Shown here: positions 11,935 through 24,371 of the stretch, piece after piece
Numbering within the stretch: position 1 is the stretch's first letter
Layout of the letters: each line of letters begins with the position of its first letter
Assembly (NCBI GenBank): GCA_037349105.1
Contig: JAYJMM010000022.1
Span: 310,001-374,000, forward strand
Reading direction: 5' to 3'
Length of the DNA: 64,000 nt
Origin: Limnomonas spitsbergensis
Lineage: Eukaryota; Chlorophyta; Chlorophyceae; Chlamydomonadales
Position numbers and translations under genes: made by a program
Notes under the pieces: model-generated
Told to the model about the DNA's origin: nothing
What the model saw: the letters and a program-made list of their open reading frames with translations, nothing else
The model's database searches: none

Positions 11935-12470
11935 AGCAAGTTGGCACAGTCCAGTGTGCCCTCTGACCTTCACCATCAGCAAGACAGTATAGTCTAGTAT
12001 ATCCCCTGACCACCTGACCTTCAGCAAGATGGCACAGTCCAATGTGCCCTCTGACATCCTCACCTCCAGCAAGATGATACAGTCCAGTGTGCCCTCTGAC
12101 CTTCTCACCTCCAGCAAGACGACACAGTCCAGTGTGCCCTTCTGACCTCCTCACCTCCAATAAGACGGCACAGTCCAGTTTGCCCTCTGACATCCTCACC
12201 TCCAACAAGACGGCACAGTCCAGTGTGCCCTTCTGACCTCCTCACCTCCAGCAAAGCGGCACAGTCCAGTGTGCCCTTCTGACCTCCCCACCTCCAACAA
12301 GATGGCACAGTCCAGTGTGCCCTTCTGACCTCCTCACCTCCAACAAGACGGCACAGTCCAGTGTGCCCTCCGACCTCCTCACCTCCAGCAAGACGGCACA
12401 GTCCAGTGTGCCCTTCTGACCTCCTCACCTCCATCAAGACAGCACAGTCCAGTGTACCCTCTGACCGAAG
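11935..12470. repeat. 45-46 bp minisatellite, unit 1
   Basis: About 11 tandem copies of a unit containing CCTCCTCACCTCCAGCAAGA, CGGCACAGTCCAGTGTGCCC and TCTGA. Units are 45 or 46 bp depending on one extra T, so frames drift and the open frames on the minus strand are by-products. The array lies between the secreted-protein gene and the short membrane ORF region. Confidence 0.95.
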
Positions 12471-13933
12471 CGCCATCAGGTTAATGGCATTGAGTGCTCC
12501 ATTCGACCTCCTCAGCTGAGGCAAGGCATGACAGCCAGTCATCCTGAGCGCCATCTATCTGTCCCTCTCGCCAACCGCAATGAAGGCGGCACCGGCGCCC
12601 CGTGCGTCCATACACCTCCTCACCTCCAGGAACTAAGGCGCCTGGCATGCCCTATCCTCCTTCCGGAGTCAACAGGGAATCAGCTCAATCTTTCCGGTGC
12701 CCTCCCCACCAGCAACCGATACGGGCTACAATACATCCCGCAGTCTCCGCAAGAAGAGGGCCACAGTGGCCTCGCGGGCAGCGGCAAGAGGGATATAGCC
12801 CGTGCAAATGACCTGCATAGAAAACGCCCAGTCATTATGTGCGGTGTGACCACATTCACCTCAATCCTTACTGAGGAGTGCTTATGCCTCCGGCTGATAG
12901 TCCAGAACCGGATATTGTGTTGATGTTCAGAGAGAGTGCATTGGGAACGAGTCCAACGTCTATATAACATTCAATTGCGACGCCGCTGTTCTCAGAGGAA
13001 ACATAACCGGATCTAGCATTTCAAGGGGTCAGGACTATGGCAATCGAATACCGTAAGATGCAGCGTAAGATGGTCGTGGCTGGGTTATCAGTTATGGTGT
13101 CAGTTATGATGGCCGGTTTTCAGTGTTGGTTCTTGCCGCTATCGATGACTATGACTGCTGCTGATTTTGAGAAACTATTATTGAGACGACTGAGACTCAG
13201 CAGAAGATATCATGGAGATGAGTGGGTTGGGGTTCAGGGTTTCCGCAACATTGATTGTGGCAATGTCTGTTTTGAGAAGCAATTACGATGGTGATGGGTG
13301 TGTGTGTGCTTTTGATTAGCGGTATGGCGATGTCTGGTTTTTAGTAGCAACTGCGAGGGTGATGGGAGGCAGCTGTTGGGATGGAATTCTGATATTTTAA
13401 GTAGTATGCAATCAATGTCTGGTGGTCGTATGTCCACTTGAGTTTCGTGCTTCTTAACCGAATGCCCCAGGCTTATTGTGTCTGATCTAGGGTGGGCTCA
13501 GGGTGAGCTTCAGGGATCAGGTTTCACATATCAGATATCCGACCAGCAGCCTGCCACTCGTGGTCTGTTGGGCAATAAAAAACACTGAATGTCGTGCATG
13601 TCCCAAATCCTCAGATGGCCAAAAGGAGATACCATGCCACATCGCAACAAGACTGCCAATCATGCCCCCCCTGCCACGCAACTATCACACCTTAACCTCC
13701 AGCGCGTTCAGCCCACCCAGCCATAACTGCAGAACCATGCAGCAATGTTCATTTCAAGGAGCTTCAGCCACACTTCAGCTGCAAGCCAGTCTATGGCCGG
13801 CACGGCCTGAGGCAGCACAGCCTGCTTGAGCCAGCGGCTGTCGGTTGGTCAAGGTTAGATCTCACTCAGCCCATTGGTGGCTACCTTAAGGTGGTATGGC
13901 TAAAACTAAAATGAGCATTGTCGCGCAGCTCAC
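12471..13933. other. Region between minisatellite and ELG-like gene, unit 1
   Basis: This region contains overlapping short plus-strand frames, including the counterpart of the small membrane ORF described at 59215-59508. Here that frame, starting at 12884, is cut by a -1 shift near 12943 (TTGGGAACG where unit 3 has TTGGGGAGCG), and a shorter frame with the membrane segment restarts at 13037. The 3' end of the minus-strand glycosyltransferase probably lies near 13800-13850, but I could not fix its last exon. Unit 2 has the same content at 34946-36413. Confidence 0.45.
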
Positions 13934-16900
13934 CTGCGGGCCACTCCTCTCCACAGTTCATGAACCGCCGAAAGTCAGCATCTAGGTCCTTGAGCTCCTC
14001 TGGTGCCACCCCCGGGTGCTTCCTCATGACCCTGAGCACCTCAAGAGTCGTCTCAAAGGCATCATATTTACCTGCAGCAGTATCAATCTTTAATTTTCGA
14101 GGATAAGCTAAAGCTCATGTACGTTTCAGCTTCCACCAGGTCTCCAGCCAGAGGACCCAGACATACTCTGACAGCCATGCTGCTACAGGTGGGGCAGGCT
14201 GCATGCCCTGCAGGAGGAGGCTATTCAACAGGCTAGATCCCCACTCGTTGAATGTGGGGTCCTGTCCATGCAAATGTGGAGAGGGTGACGGGGTGGTACG
14301 ATAGTTACAGAATCCCGCCCACTTGCCCCGCATGTTCCCCTGGTGCGCTCAAACAAGCCCCCCCCCCACCTTGGTCCCCTAGCACGCCCCCTGTCACGCT
14401 GCTGTACACCATGTGCTGAGCGGCACATGCCAGTGTCCTCTGCATCGCCTTCACCCTCCCCGGCTGCAGGGTCAGTTCCTCCAGCCGCTCATGCAGCAGG
14501 GGGATGCTCACCTCCGGAGCCGCGACGGAAACGTTGACCAGTCCAGCTGAGGCTCAAAGGGCTGGTGCACGTGGTCACCTGGGGTGAGGGATGAGAGATG
14601 AGGGATAAGGGCCTTCAGGGTGACGGGTGATAAGTTGGTGCACATGGCCTAGTGAGTGAGCAGTTTGGCATTTGGATCCAATGAACGCTCCTGAACTACT
14701 TGGTCACCTGGGTTGAGGGAAAAGGGCAGAGTCTTCAGGGTTTAGGATAAGGAGTTGATGCCAGAGCCTCAGGCAAGACCATTTCTCACCTACGGTCACG
14801 GGGATGCAGCCCATGACTGCCACAATGATCTGGCGCTGGCCGTGGCCGCCACCCAGAGGTGCCAGACAAAACATCTATGTGCGCAGTCGCTGGTCATAGT
14901 GTCGTGCCCGCGATTCCCCCAGGTAGCCACTCCTATTGCTATGGTAGTAATGTACCTGCCGGGCGGGGGCACATTGTTGGATTGGAGTGCCCGTCAACCA
15001 CAAAACAGCTATATCAAGATAGTGCTGCGCCCCAAGGTTCCGCGAGCTATCCGCTACAGCAGCTGTGGTAGTACAGCACCTGACGGGAGGAGTGCCTTAT
15101 TGTTGCAGAGCATCCCACCTGCCATGCCCCTCTATTTACTCCCTCACTTTCTGTCGTACGTTGGCCGAGTAGTCCTCATCGCTGTGCCGGCAGTTGGGCC
15201 ACTCGCCAACATCCGGGTCCTTCCGGTCCCCACAGATGCAGCCCCCGAAGAAAAACTTTGTGTATCGATTGGGTGACCCCGTGTTGAGCGGGTGCAGTGG
15301 AGAGTTGTCAAATCCAAAGTGGCGGAAGTGGCCGGAAGAGATGAATACGGGGATCACTACATCCTGCAACCAGGACATCTGATTTACACCACCACACCAG
15401 CCTTGTGCAACAACAGAAACATAAAGAACAAATGGAGAAATGGGGGATAACAAATTAAATTAAGATGTGGACGGCCACGCCCTGCTACAAAGGAACAACT
15501 GCATCACTGCAGTTTAGGGTTGAGGGTTAACAAGAGTGTTGATGGTTCCCCCTTAACCCAGCCGCACCAGGCCTGGCCGGTGCGTCTTCTTCCAGCCGCA
15601 ACACTCCTTATCCGCAGTAGTCCCCAATCTGAAAGCCAGGTGGAATTCGGAGTCAGGCGATGGATCAGCTCGTGGGAATTCTTGGTGTCTTCCACGCCCA
15701 GATCGCCTGAATGGAGGTGCGACGGTCACATGGACGTCTAGGTTTAACAGTGAAAGGCTGCAGTTGAAGGATGTGGACCAGGGGCTCGTGATGCCTTGGT
15801 CCTTGAGCTGGACAAAGGCAGCCTGAGCCTTTGGCACACGAATGGAAGGCTACACGACAGGTATGGATTCATGTAACTTGTTTCTGAAACAGCTTACCTG
15901 TGTGGATAATGGCATGCCTTGCACCTCCAGTTGCGTTCCACCAGGGCCAGGTGTTGCGGACATACTCAAGGGCCTTGGGAATGATGTCCCCGTCGCTGCG
16001 GCCGCGGCAACGGACCTGGCAGCAAGCGGGCCGACAACACCGTGTTAACCTGGATTCAGGAGGTCAAGTTCTTGAAAGGCCTAGAAACATTGTCCGGTAC
16101 CACATCTGATCAGCCTTGGGATCATGGCCTTGCCCGTGCCCCGCATGCGTGATTGCGCCATTAATTGAAACTGCAGGTCAAAATCCCCTGGGCGGATCAA
16201 TATCCATATAGAGAAACATACAAAGATGTGGCCTAGTTACACGCTGTCGGATGCTGAGGCTCAGGCTGCAAGGCTCCCAACAGATACATCACTAGATCTG
16301 GCCGTGTTTTACTCTGTCTGTTGCTAAGCTGAGGATGCAAGGCTCCCAAATATGAAACTATCTAGATATTTCAGCCCTGCTCACAGACTACGGGCCACTC
16401 TAGTTGAGCCGTCTCACCGGAATGTAGTACCAGTCTGCTCCATCCCCATCTGCAGTGCGCGCCCCACTGCTCAGCAAGCGTTGTGTGAACATGTTGTGGG
16501 TGGGCCGGTCCAGTCGCCGGACATTGAGCCTGTGACCAATGGGGGACATGAGACTTGGAGAACAATAGTGCCAGGGGAATGCAGGACTTGCGCCTTCACT
16601 TGTGTACAATTGATTACCGGATATGACATGACCGGTTTGTTTTCTTTGTTTACCATGTCGTGAGATGTGGAGGCAGCTCATATACGTAAACATGCGGCCT
16701 CTTGGTGCGCGTGGTATAGCTTGTACCGGCCAGCAGCAGCGGCTTCCCATCAGCTCCCAAGGAGATCGCGCAGTCGGAGCCATAGAAACCTGATGAACCA
16801 GGGAACCCATAGGAGGCAACATGAGCATGAGCATGAGCACTCAGCAGGGTGGTTCCTCAATCCTCGCCTCATAGTGCTCTACTGATGACATTGCTGTGCG

Positions 16901-18091
16901 TGCCCACCAGACAGGGGCTTTGGGATCAACCGTGCATAGGTGGACCCTCCTAACCGGTATGAGGCCTGGCTTGCACGGCCGAGTCGAACAGGATGCAGCA
17001 ACAAGGCCCCTCCAGGACAGTGTGGCATATTTAAGCATTTATATATCCCGCTCAGCTTGATGCACCCAGCCCCCTCGGCCTAAAACCAAGATGTACCTGA
17101 CATGTAGCAAACAACGACCTGAAATCAACAGTGTCACCAGGGGGTGTCACACACCTTCCTGACAATGGCAGAAGCCTGATGTACACTTTCCTCTCAGGTT
17201 GCAACCATTGAGGCAGGCCTGCACTCAGAACTAGCAGGTGCAGGTCAGCTTGGCTAAGAGTTTCAAAAGTGTGTACGTGTGCTGTTGTAACAACCACAAC
17301 ATCATAGGATGCACTTAAGGTGGGGGCAGTGCTAATTTAATTGAACGACATGGCTGCCTGGCGTACTCTATTGGGCCAATGTGGAGCAAGCAATGGCCGG
17401 CCTGCAAACAGGGGTCCAAGCAGCAGGGCAAGTGCACCAATCCCCCTCGGCTGTAGGTCGTATTGAAGCTGAATTGTAGCTGGGTCACGCTACAAAGAAG
17501 AGTTGCGTATATATCACCTGGGGGTATGTGGTGCACTCCTTTACATCAGGGTAGAGAGCTGCCTTGCATCGCTTCTCCAGGGATTGAACGTCTGGGGTCT
17601 CGGAGCAGTCAGCGCCTACTCGGTGCTTCGGGCAATCACACCTGATGGACGCACAATCCATGCGATTGGAGGGATATTGAGATAAAACACCATGCACGCG
17701 CTTTGGAAGATACTGAAAATACACGAGACTCGTGCGTGGAGACATATTGGGAAGGCACAGCATCACAGCAGCCCATGTCTGGCAGGCAGGCAATGGACCA
17801 AATTAAACATGCATGCAGCCATGCAGCCATGTCCAATTCGTGATGGACAGTGCACCTGCCCAGCTCCTCATTGCATGTTCCATGCGTTTTTCATGAAGGC
17901 AGGCACTTGCTGGCAGCCAGGCCCCCACTATCGGCTTGCAGCGGCCACGCAGCTGCAAACGCCAAGAGGGCCAAGATCCACAGCTTAGCAGATGAATATA
18001 AGTTTGTTTCAATGAGCTGCGAGATCATCAGGATGGGGTCGAGCCCACGGTCGGGCCGATTCAGAAATGCCGTGTTTGGGGCTCGAGTCAC
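13934..18091 (-). pseudogene. EGF/exostosin (GT47) glycosyltransferase, ELG-like, copy 1 (broken)
   Basis: Exons in transcript order: 18091-17856, 17641-17518, 17218-17155, 16789-16654, 16529-16418, 16015-15898, 15706-15568, 15363-15148, 14955-14790, 14578-14370, 14071-13934; the last exon is unplaced. The product would be a type II membrane glycosyltransferase: hydrophobic anchor (LWILALLAFAAAWPL), two EGF modules (the second ACLNGCNLRGKCTSGFCHCQ), then an exostosin domain with RPHVYVYELPP, DWYYIP, STWLSDWG, THRPG-DVVIPV, FCLAPLGGG and MGCIPV motifs. Lesions: TGA replaces the second EGF-1 Cys (17891-17893); a -1 shift in the C4 run at 15622-15625 (G4 on the coding strand) separates STWLSDWG from ADKECCGWKKTHRPG; an in-frame TAG at 14875-14877 sits just before FCLAP; one A is missing at 14529-14531 relative to copy 2. 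Splice phases agree at every other junction, so the family call is firm although the copy is inactive. The start could also be the Met at 18028. Confidence 0.85.
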
Positions 18092-18588
18092 CGGGTACGA
18101 GTGGAGATTCGACTGATAGATTCGACAACAGATTCGGAGCTCAGGCGCAAGTTAAGCCCCGTCAAGTACGGAGTTGCGGGGTGGGGATAGCAGTTGGCAT
18201 TATTCAATTCGGCTTAAGGACCCCATCATCTTAGGACAGATCTCACAGCATTATTCCATCAAAATTGACATTGGTGTACTAATTCAGAAACGTTTTCTGG
18301 ATGTGGCAAGGAGCCCGGCGTGAAGACCTGGGTCGTGAGCCACCACTGGGCAACTAGGGTCCATCCCTTGACCAGTCTATATCCGGTGGCCTAAGCAGCA
18401 GGATTCGCTACATCAGGCCACCGCGGGGGTAGGCTATTATGTTGCTGAATAGAAGCTGGGGCACGCGAAGATTACAGTGCTGATCTTGCCAACATCAAGG
18501 CTCTGAGGGGCTAGATGCACGGCATGCACCTTACCTGTTGTCATGCCCCGACATCCAGATCTTACTGGGCCACCCTTCTCCCCTGCAG
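18092..18588. other. Divergent intergenic region, unit 1
   Basis: This is about 0.5 kb between the minus-strand ELG-like gene and the first recognised exon of the plus-strand gelsolin-like gene, so it is a candidate shared promoter region. It lacks the roughly 314 bp present in unit 2 at 41522-41835. Just before 18589 the frame reads CPDIQILLGHPSPLQ, which resembles the DIHYWLG motif of gelsolin repeat 1 and may be part of an upstream exon. Confidence 0.4.
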
Positions 18589-21500
18589 GATGAGCTGGGC
18601 AGCGCTGCACTCCTGGCCACCCAGCTGGACAGTTACCTGGGAGGAGGGCCGGTGCAGTACCACCAGGTGCAGGGCTCAGAGGATGACGAGTTTGTGAAGG
18701 TAAGGCGGGGAGGGGAGGGAGGGGAGGGAGGATATACCTGACATTTCCCCAGCTGAGGGACAGTGCATGTCGGGATGGTCATCATTTTTTTCCCTTTAAA
18801 ATGTGCAATTAAATTAAAATGCCTGAGGTGTGAGAAAGTGTGGATGGCGCGGCGAAGCTGTGCGGGGGGGTCCCCTCCCCGCCTGGGGGTCCGGGGGCCA
18901 GCGGGCCTCAGTGGGGTTTGGGGGGCCAAGCCCTTAAGTTCTGAAACAGTATGTGGCTTCAACTCGATATTCTTGTTCCAAATCTGTTGTAATATAACTG
19001 TGTTAGTCTAATCAGTCAATGTTGCTGATGTTCGAGTCTGCAAATCTAGAACTGGCCTCAAAGCCACTTAAGCCTACTAATTGAAAAGAAATCCGGGAGT
19101 GAATATAAGCAAGGCCAACATTCATGAGGGGCAAGTTCTGGCCAAGTCAGGGAGACAGGGAGTCCCCAATATGCAGAAATTGGGTTCGACCAAGCCTCTT
19201 TGCTCTGTCCTTGTACCCATGAAGAAGTATGGGGCCTGAATTATTACCAGAAAGAAAGCTGAGAATGCCAGACTGTGTCTTGGGGCGTGCAGTAACCTTC
19301 GTGATATCGACCTCATTATTTTGACGCTTCGCGAGCCTCTCAGAATCACTAGATTCACTTGAGGATGAAGAACTCATACTGCAAGGAATGGTTTACGAAT
19401 GAGGGGGATTCTGGACAGTCTAGTAGCCAAAAAGCCCGACGGCGGGTGCGGGGCTGACTGCGGAGCCGAGCTGCATCTGCTTCGCGGCAGCAAAATGCTC
19501 CTTTCTTTTTTCAGTCAGTTTCCCCCCCTCTCTCTGACATCAATTATTATGGCCTCAATCATGGCCTCAGGCCATGTATGGCCCCCCCCAAAACACTGAT
19601 GGTCATTAACGCTGGATTACGCTCTTAGCCTTCCCAGCCTGTCCCTCCCCCCTCCCCTCCCCCCCCATACACCACCGTTCCCCAGCATATCCATTCCCTC
19701 CTTGCACCACAGCTCTTCCCCATCATATTTATTCCCTCCCTGCCCAGCAGCTCTTCCCCAGGCTCGTGTGCCGGCCGGGAAACCTCCAGAAATCTGGCTT
19801 TAAGAGTGCTGCAGAGGCTAGCGCTGCAGAGAAGGGGGCGGCCAAGCTATATCAGATTAAATCGCCTTCCAGGTTGTCAGTGCAGGTGAGCACCTACCCT
19901 ATACCCGCCTGCCCTGCCCCTTCCCACCCCGTCTATAAAGGCACGGCCTGTCCTGCCTTGATTGGCCCTGTGCCAACAGCTCTGCCCTGCTCCCCTAGCT
20001 CTGTCCCGCTCTGTCCCGTCCCGCCCCTGTTTCGATTTTAGCATCAGCACCAGTTGTGGCTGTTGCCCTTGGGTCTGAATACAGGAATGAAGTGGGAACC
20101 ATCAGTTAAAAGGAAAGGTTGTGCTTGTAAATCATCGATTATAGCAGCACAAGCCCTGGATCATCAATATCTGTGTGTGTCTTCTGCCAAACTCGAGGCA
20201 GATCTGCAAGATCTGTGTGCCTTTCCGCGTAACCAACGCCGAGATTTAGCAGGCCTGTCACTGCCTGAGCACTAGGGGGCTGACGAGGGAGTTGTATTCA
20301 GCCGTCGTACAGACCTCTCCCCTGTCCCCTATCAGGTTCTGGAGGTGCCCACTGCTGCTGCATCACTCAACAGCGGCGACTCATTTGTGCTGGATGACCC
20401 GGCCTCCTGTGTATACATATGGCATGGCTCTGGAGCCAGCATTAAGGAGAAAATGAAGGCGCTGGACGTGGCCAATAGCATGCGGCGCAACACTGGCACC
20501 AGGGTGAGGACAGCAAACAGGGCGACGGCGATAGATTTTTGACCCTGGTTGCAGGAGGCATCATGTGATTTGAGAGAATGGGGAGCAACACTTGTGTCCA
20601 GGTGATACGTGGAGGGAGGGAGAGTGGCGCATCATGGGTGTCAGGGTGAGACGGAGAGGGAGAGAGCACACACCCCTTTGGGGTAAAGGCTTTGAGCTGG
20701 TGACTTGCGAGCTTGATTCCAGCTGCAAGAAGTGTCATGTGTGGAAGCATTCATCGCTGCACACCTTCAGTTGCACTCATCAGCAGAATCTCATCAGCCT
20801 CTCCCAGCCGCCATTAGATCTTCCTGTGTGTTGTTTTTCCGGCCACCAGGCCAGCTTCGGCAGGCCGCCCAAAGTCCTGTTCGGGCCCAAACCTTCACTG
20901 CCCTTCTGCAGCTGGCCCCAGCAGTATGGCTGGCAGCGAATGACGCCTCCGGCTGGAGGCCAGGAGGTAGCTGAACCGTAGCTGGATTGTATCCATGCCA
21001 CGCACAAGTAAACAATGGCGGACTTCCCTCCTGCACCTCAGGCGGAGGTGGTGGATGATAGGGACCGGGACAGTGATGATGCACGCGCACTGTTCCGGGC
21101 ACTGGGCGAGGCGGACATCTCAAAGGTCACCATCCGGGATGCAGCTGAGGGAGACGCTGCGGTACCACAGGCGGCCTTGGCGGCGCCCCGGCTGTTTCGG
21201 CTGACTGCTAGTGGCGAGCCAGAGGAGTTGGCCCCGGGCGCGCCGCTATCTCGATCGCTGCTGAAGACGGAGGATGTTGTGGGGTTGCTTGCAGGAGGAG
21301 GGTGAGTAGCTGCTGGAGGCAGAGGAGATTAAGGGTCTACTAGGGGGGCGGCGGGGGGGCGCATAGCTGCTGAAGAGTATGGGCTGCTAGGGAGAGGACA
21401 GTGAGGCAGCGTTTCTTTTTTGTGACTCAGCTATTTGTCAGCTACATTCCACTACTCCAGCCTCTGGCTGGAGGCCCCATTTGTGGGCAGCTATGCTACT

Positions 21501-23520
21501 TTGGCATCCAGCCGTAGGCCGGTCCAGGTTTGGTCCCAATGGGGCCTTTAGCGGCCGTGGGTCGGCCTGCCAAAATATTGACTCGTAACCGGGAAAAAAG
21601 CACTGCTGTGAGGTGTCATTGCCACTTAGGGGAGGCAGACTTGCTGGTCCAGTCCAAGGACCTTGACACACAGCCCCTGCAGTCCTGCGCAGCCCCTGCG
21701 CCCGCGCCTATGCCCAAGCCATACAGCTGCCTGCTGTTATGCTGTCTGCCCTCCACGATGGGTTTAATGATGAATCCTTAACACATAATGACATCATCCT
21801 AGACCTTTTCCCTGGCCTTAGACATGAAGCGTGAACACTTAGGCTCACAGCTGCCCGCTGTAATGTTGAATGTCATCTATAAATCTATGAAGCACTGGCG
21901 TCAAAGTTCTGGGAGTCGTCCCCTTCATAAAATAAGGATAAACATGCAAACCGACAGGAGTGGTCAGCACAATTCAGCTGAAACAGGGAGTACCGTTGTA
22001 CCGGCATTTTTATTCATACGCCCCGTGCAGTGTGTGGGTCTGGAGCGGCTCCAAGGCGACTGAAACCGAATCCGCTGCTGCCCTCTGCCTGGGCACGGAC
22101 CTGGCTGCCGCCCTCGGACTGCCCTCAAGCTGCGTCATCCGCTGCGTGAAGGAGCGCTTTGAACCTGGACTGTTCGCATCATACTTCCCAGGTAGGTACC
22201 TTTCTTCACTTTGTTCATTTGGGGTGTGACTTAATGTAGGTGTAAGTGTGCTTGTGTGCCTGCGTGCACGGCTTAACATGTGTACCTGCAATACAGGGCC
22301 AGTTGCTGCATGGTCAGATTCTGTATTACCAGGTGTTGCATGGCCAGGTGTTGCATGGCCAGGTGTTGGATGACCAGGTGTTGCATGGCCAGATGTTGCA
22401 TGGCCAGGTGTTCCATGGCCAGGTGTTGCATGGCCAGATTCTGTATTACCAGGTGTTGGATAGCCAGATGCTGCATGGCCAGGTGTTGCATGGCCAGATG
22501 CTGCATGGCCAGGTGTTGGATGACCAGGTGTTGGATAGCCAGATCCTGTATGGCCACATGCTGTATGGCCAGATGTTGGATGACCAGGTGTTGCATGGCC
22601 AGGTGTTGCATGGCCGGATGTTGCATGGCCAGGTGTTGCATGGCCAGATGCTGAATGGCCAGATTCTAAGTGGCCAGGTGTTGCATGGCCAGACGCTGCA
22701 TGGCCAGATGTTGCATGGCCATGTGTTGCATGGTCAGGCGCTACATGGCCGGATGTTGCATGACCAGATGTTGCATGGCCAGATGTTGCATGGCCGGATG
22801 CTGTACAGCCACATGTTGCATGGCGAGATGCTGTATGGCCAGAATACAAGTTATTTCTTTTGTCGGGGGGGCATCTACCAACCTGGTATTGCTACATATG
22901 TGTGCAGGATATTAACATGTATGTGCACCCTGAGCCGCATGTACCCTGTCTTAGGGGTGAGGGTAAGGGTCATGTACCCACCTCCTGTGCCACCGCTGCC
23001 TTGTGTGTTTGAGGGTGAAGGTATTGCCCTGCCCCGGACCTGGCGTCACTGCTCGGTGGTAGAGGCGCCTGCCTCGGCACTGATGTCCATCAACGCCGGG
23101 CCATTTTGTTAAGTTCTGGAGGCTGGATGAGGTTTTAGTTTAGGCTTCAGGTCGCCTTGGCCCTTAAGGGACATTCTGAAGTGTGGGGGGAACGGCTTCA
23201 CGCACGTCACGCATGCATGCATCTGTGCTGCCCATGCTGCAGGGTTTTAGTGCAAGGCCCTCCTCCTCCCTTGCGCTACCTTGGCTGTGACATAAGTGCC
23301 CTGCCGCCCTCCTGTGCTATTGCTGCTCCCCCCATCAGACTGGAGCCATGGGGAGTTCCTGGCCCTCCTGCACTCCAAGGCCTCCCTGGCCGAGGAGTTG
23401 AGCCAGCTAAAGCCAAAGCTGGATGCCGGCGCTGTGGCAGCCGACATGATCTCCGCTGCGAGCTCGCCTTTGAAAGGCACCTGGCCCTGCCATTCTGAGC
23501 ATGGCTCCACATTCACCTGA
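18589..23520 (+). CDS. Severin/gelsolin-like actin-binding protein, copy 1 (5' incomplete)
   Basis: Six exons are supported: 18589-18699, 19751-19885, 20336-20503, 21042-21301, 22031-22191 and 23339-23520. Phases join without conflict (0,0,0,2,1). Exon 1 (DELGSAALLATQLDSYLGGG) is the second half of gelsolin repeat 1. Exons 2-3 give the SGFK and LYQIK motifs, then repeat 2 (SLNSGDSFVLDD...YIWHGSGAS). Exon 4 completes repeat 2 and starts repeat 3 (SRSLLKTEDV). Exon 5 finishes it (VWVWSGSKATETE...FASYFP), and exon 6 begins DWSHGEF and ends at TGA 23518-23520. Three repeats fit the severin/fragmin/CapG class, which severs or caps actin filaments with Ca2+. No villin headpiece is seen. The first half of repeat 1 and the start codon are not identified, so the gene is either 5'-truncated or has unrecognised upstream exons. 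A 15 bp minisatellite fills the last intron, and the 3' end runs into 188 bp repeats. Confidence 0.8.
19147..19377 (-). other. Ser-rich ORF inside the first gelsolin-gene intron
   Basis: A 76-codon minus-strand frame starts MSSSSSSESSDSERLAKRQ and ends GDSLSP. It is identical at 42655-42885 in unit 2. The acidic Ser-rich start after an ATG looks like a real N-terminus, but I see no family signature and no clear splice partner. It may be a nested gene fragment or transposon-derived exon. Confidence 0.25.
22305..22850. repeat. 15 bp minisatellite in gelsolin-gene intron, unit 1
   Basis: About 36 copies of a 15 bp unit of the form TTGCATGGCCAGGTG with C/T and A/G variants. Since 15 is a multiple of 3, several frames on both strands stay open, which produces spurious long ORFs (His/Gly/Gln-rich). 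It lies between exons 5 and 6 of the gelsolin-like gene. Confidence 0.95.
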
Positions 23521-24371
23521 TCATATTCTTCAAGTCTGAAAAGCAATTTCTGTACTGCTGGAAGTGTGGAGGAAATGACAGCCCATACCACCCTGCCCCT
23601 CCCTCTGCCCCTTGCCTCTCCACCATCAGGGTGATGACCAGCAATGCCTGCCATTCATGAAAGGCACCTGGCCCTGCCATTCTGAGCATGACTCCACATT
23701 CACCTGATCATATTCTTCAAGTCTGCAAAGCAATTTTTGTACTGCTGGAAGTGTGGAGGAAATGACAGCCCATACCACCCTGCCCCCCCCCCTCTGCCCC
23801 TTGCCTCTCCACCATCAGGGTGCTGACCAGCAATGCCTGCCATTCATGAAAGGCACCTGGCCCTGCCATTCTGAGCATGGCTCCACATTCACCTGATCAT
23901 ATTCTTCAAGTCTGAAAAGCAATTTCTGTACTGCTGGAAGTGTGGAGGAAATGACAGCCCATACCACCCTGCCCCTCCCTCTGCCCCTTGCCTCTCCACC
24001 ATCAGGGTGATGACCAGCAATGCCTGCCATTCATGAAAGGCACCTGGCCCTGCCATTCTGAGCATGGCTCCACATTCACATGATCATAATATTCAAGTCT
24101 GCACAAACAGTTTTGTACTGCTGGAAGTGTGAAGGAAATGACAGCCCATACCACCCTGCCCCCCCCCCCTCTGCCCCTTGCCTCTCCACCATCAGGGTGC
24201 TGACCAGCCATGCCTGTCATTCATGAAAGGCACCTGGACCTGCCATTCTGAGCATGGCTCCAAACTCACCTGATCATATTCTTCAAGTCTGCAAAGCAAT
24301 TTTTGTACTGCTGGAAGTGTGGAGGAAATGACAGCCCATACCACCCTGCCCCTTGCCTCTCCACCATCAGG
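23472..24371. repeat. About 188 bp tandem repeat, unit 1
   Basis: Five copies start at 23472, 23659, 23848, 24035 and 24225, each beginning GAAAGGCACCTGGCCCTGCC. The first copy overlaps the last coding exon of the gelsolin-like gene, so the array appears to have grown from the 3' end of that gene. Confidence 0.9.

Noticed and set aside
22010..22849. Long His/Gly-rich and Gln-rich ORFs on both strands
   Set aside because: They are products of an intronic 15 bp repeat whose unit is a multiple of three.
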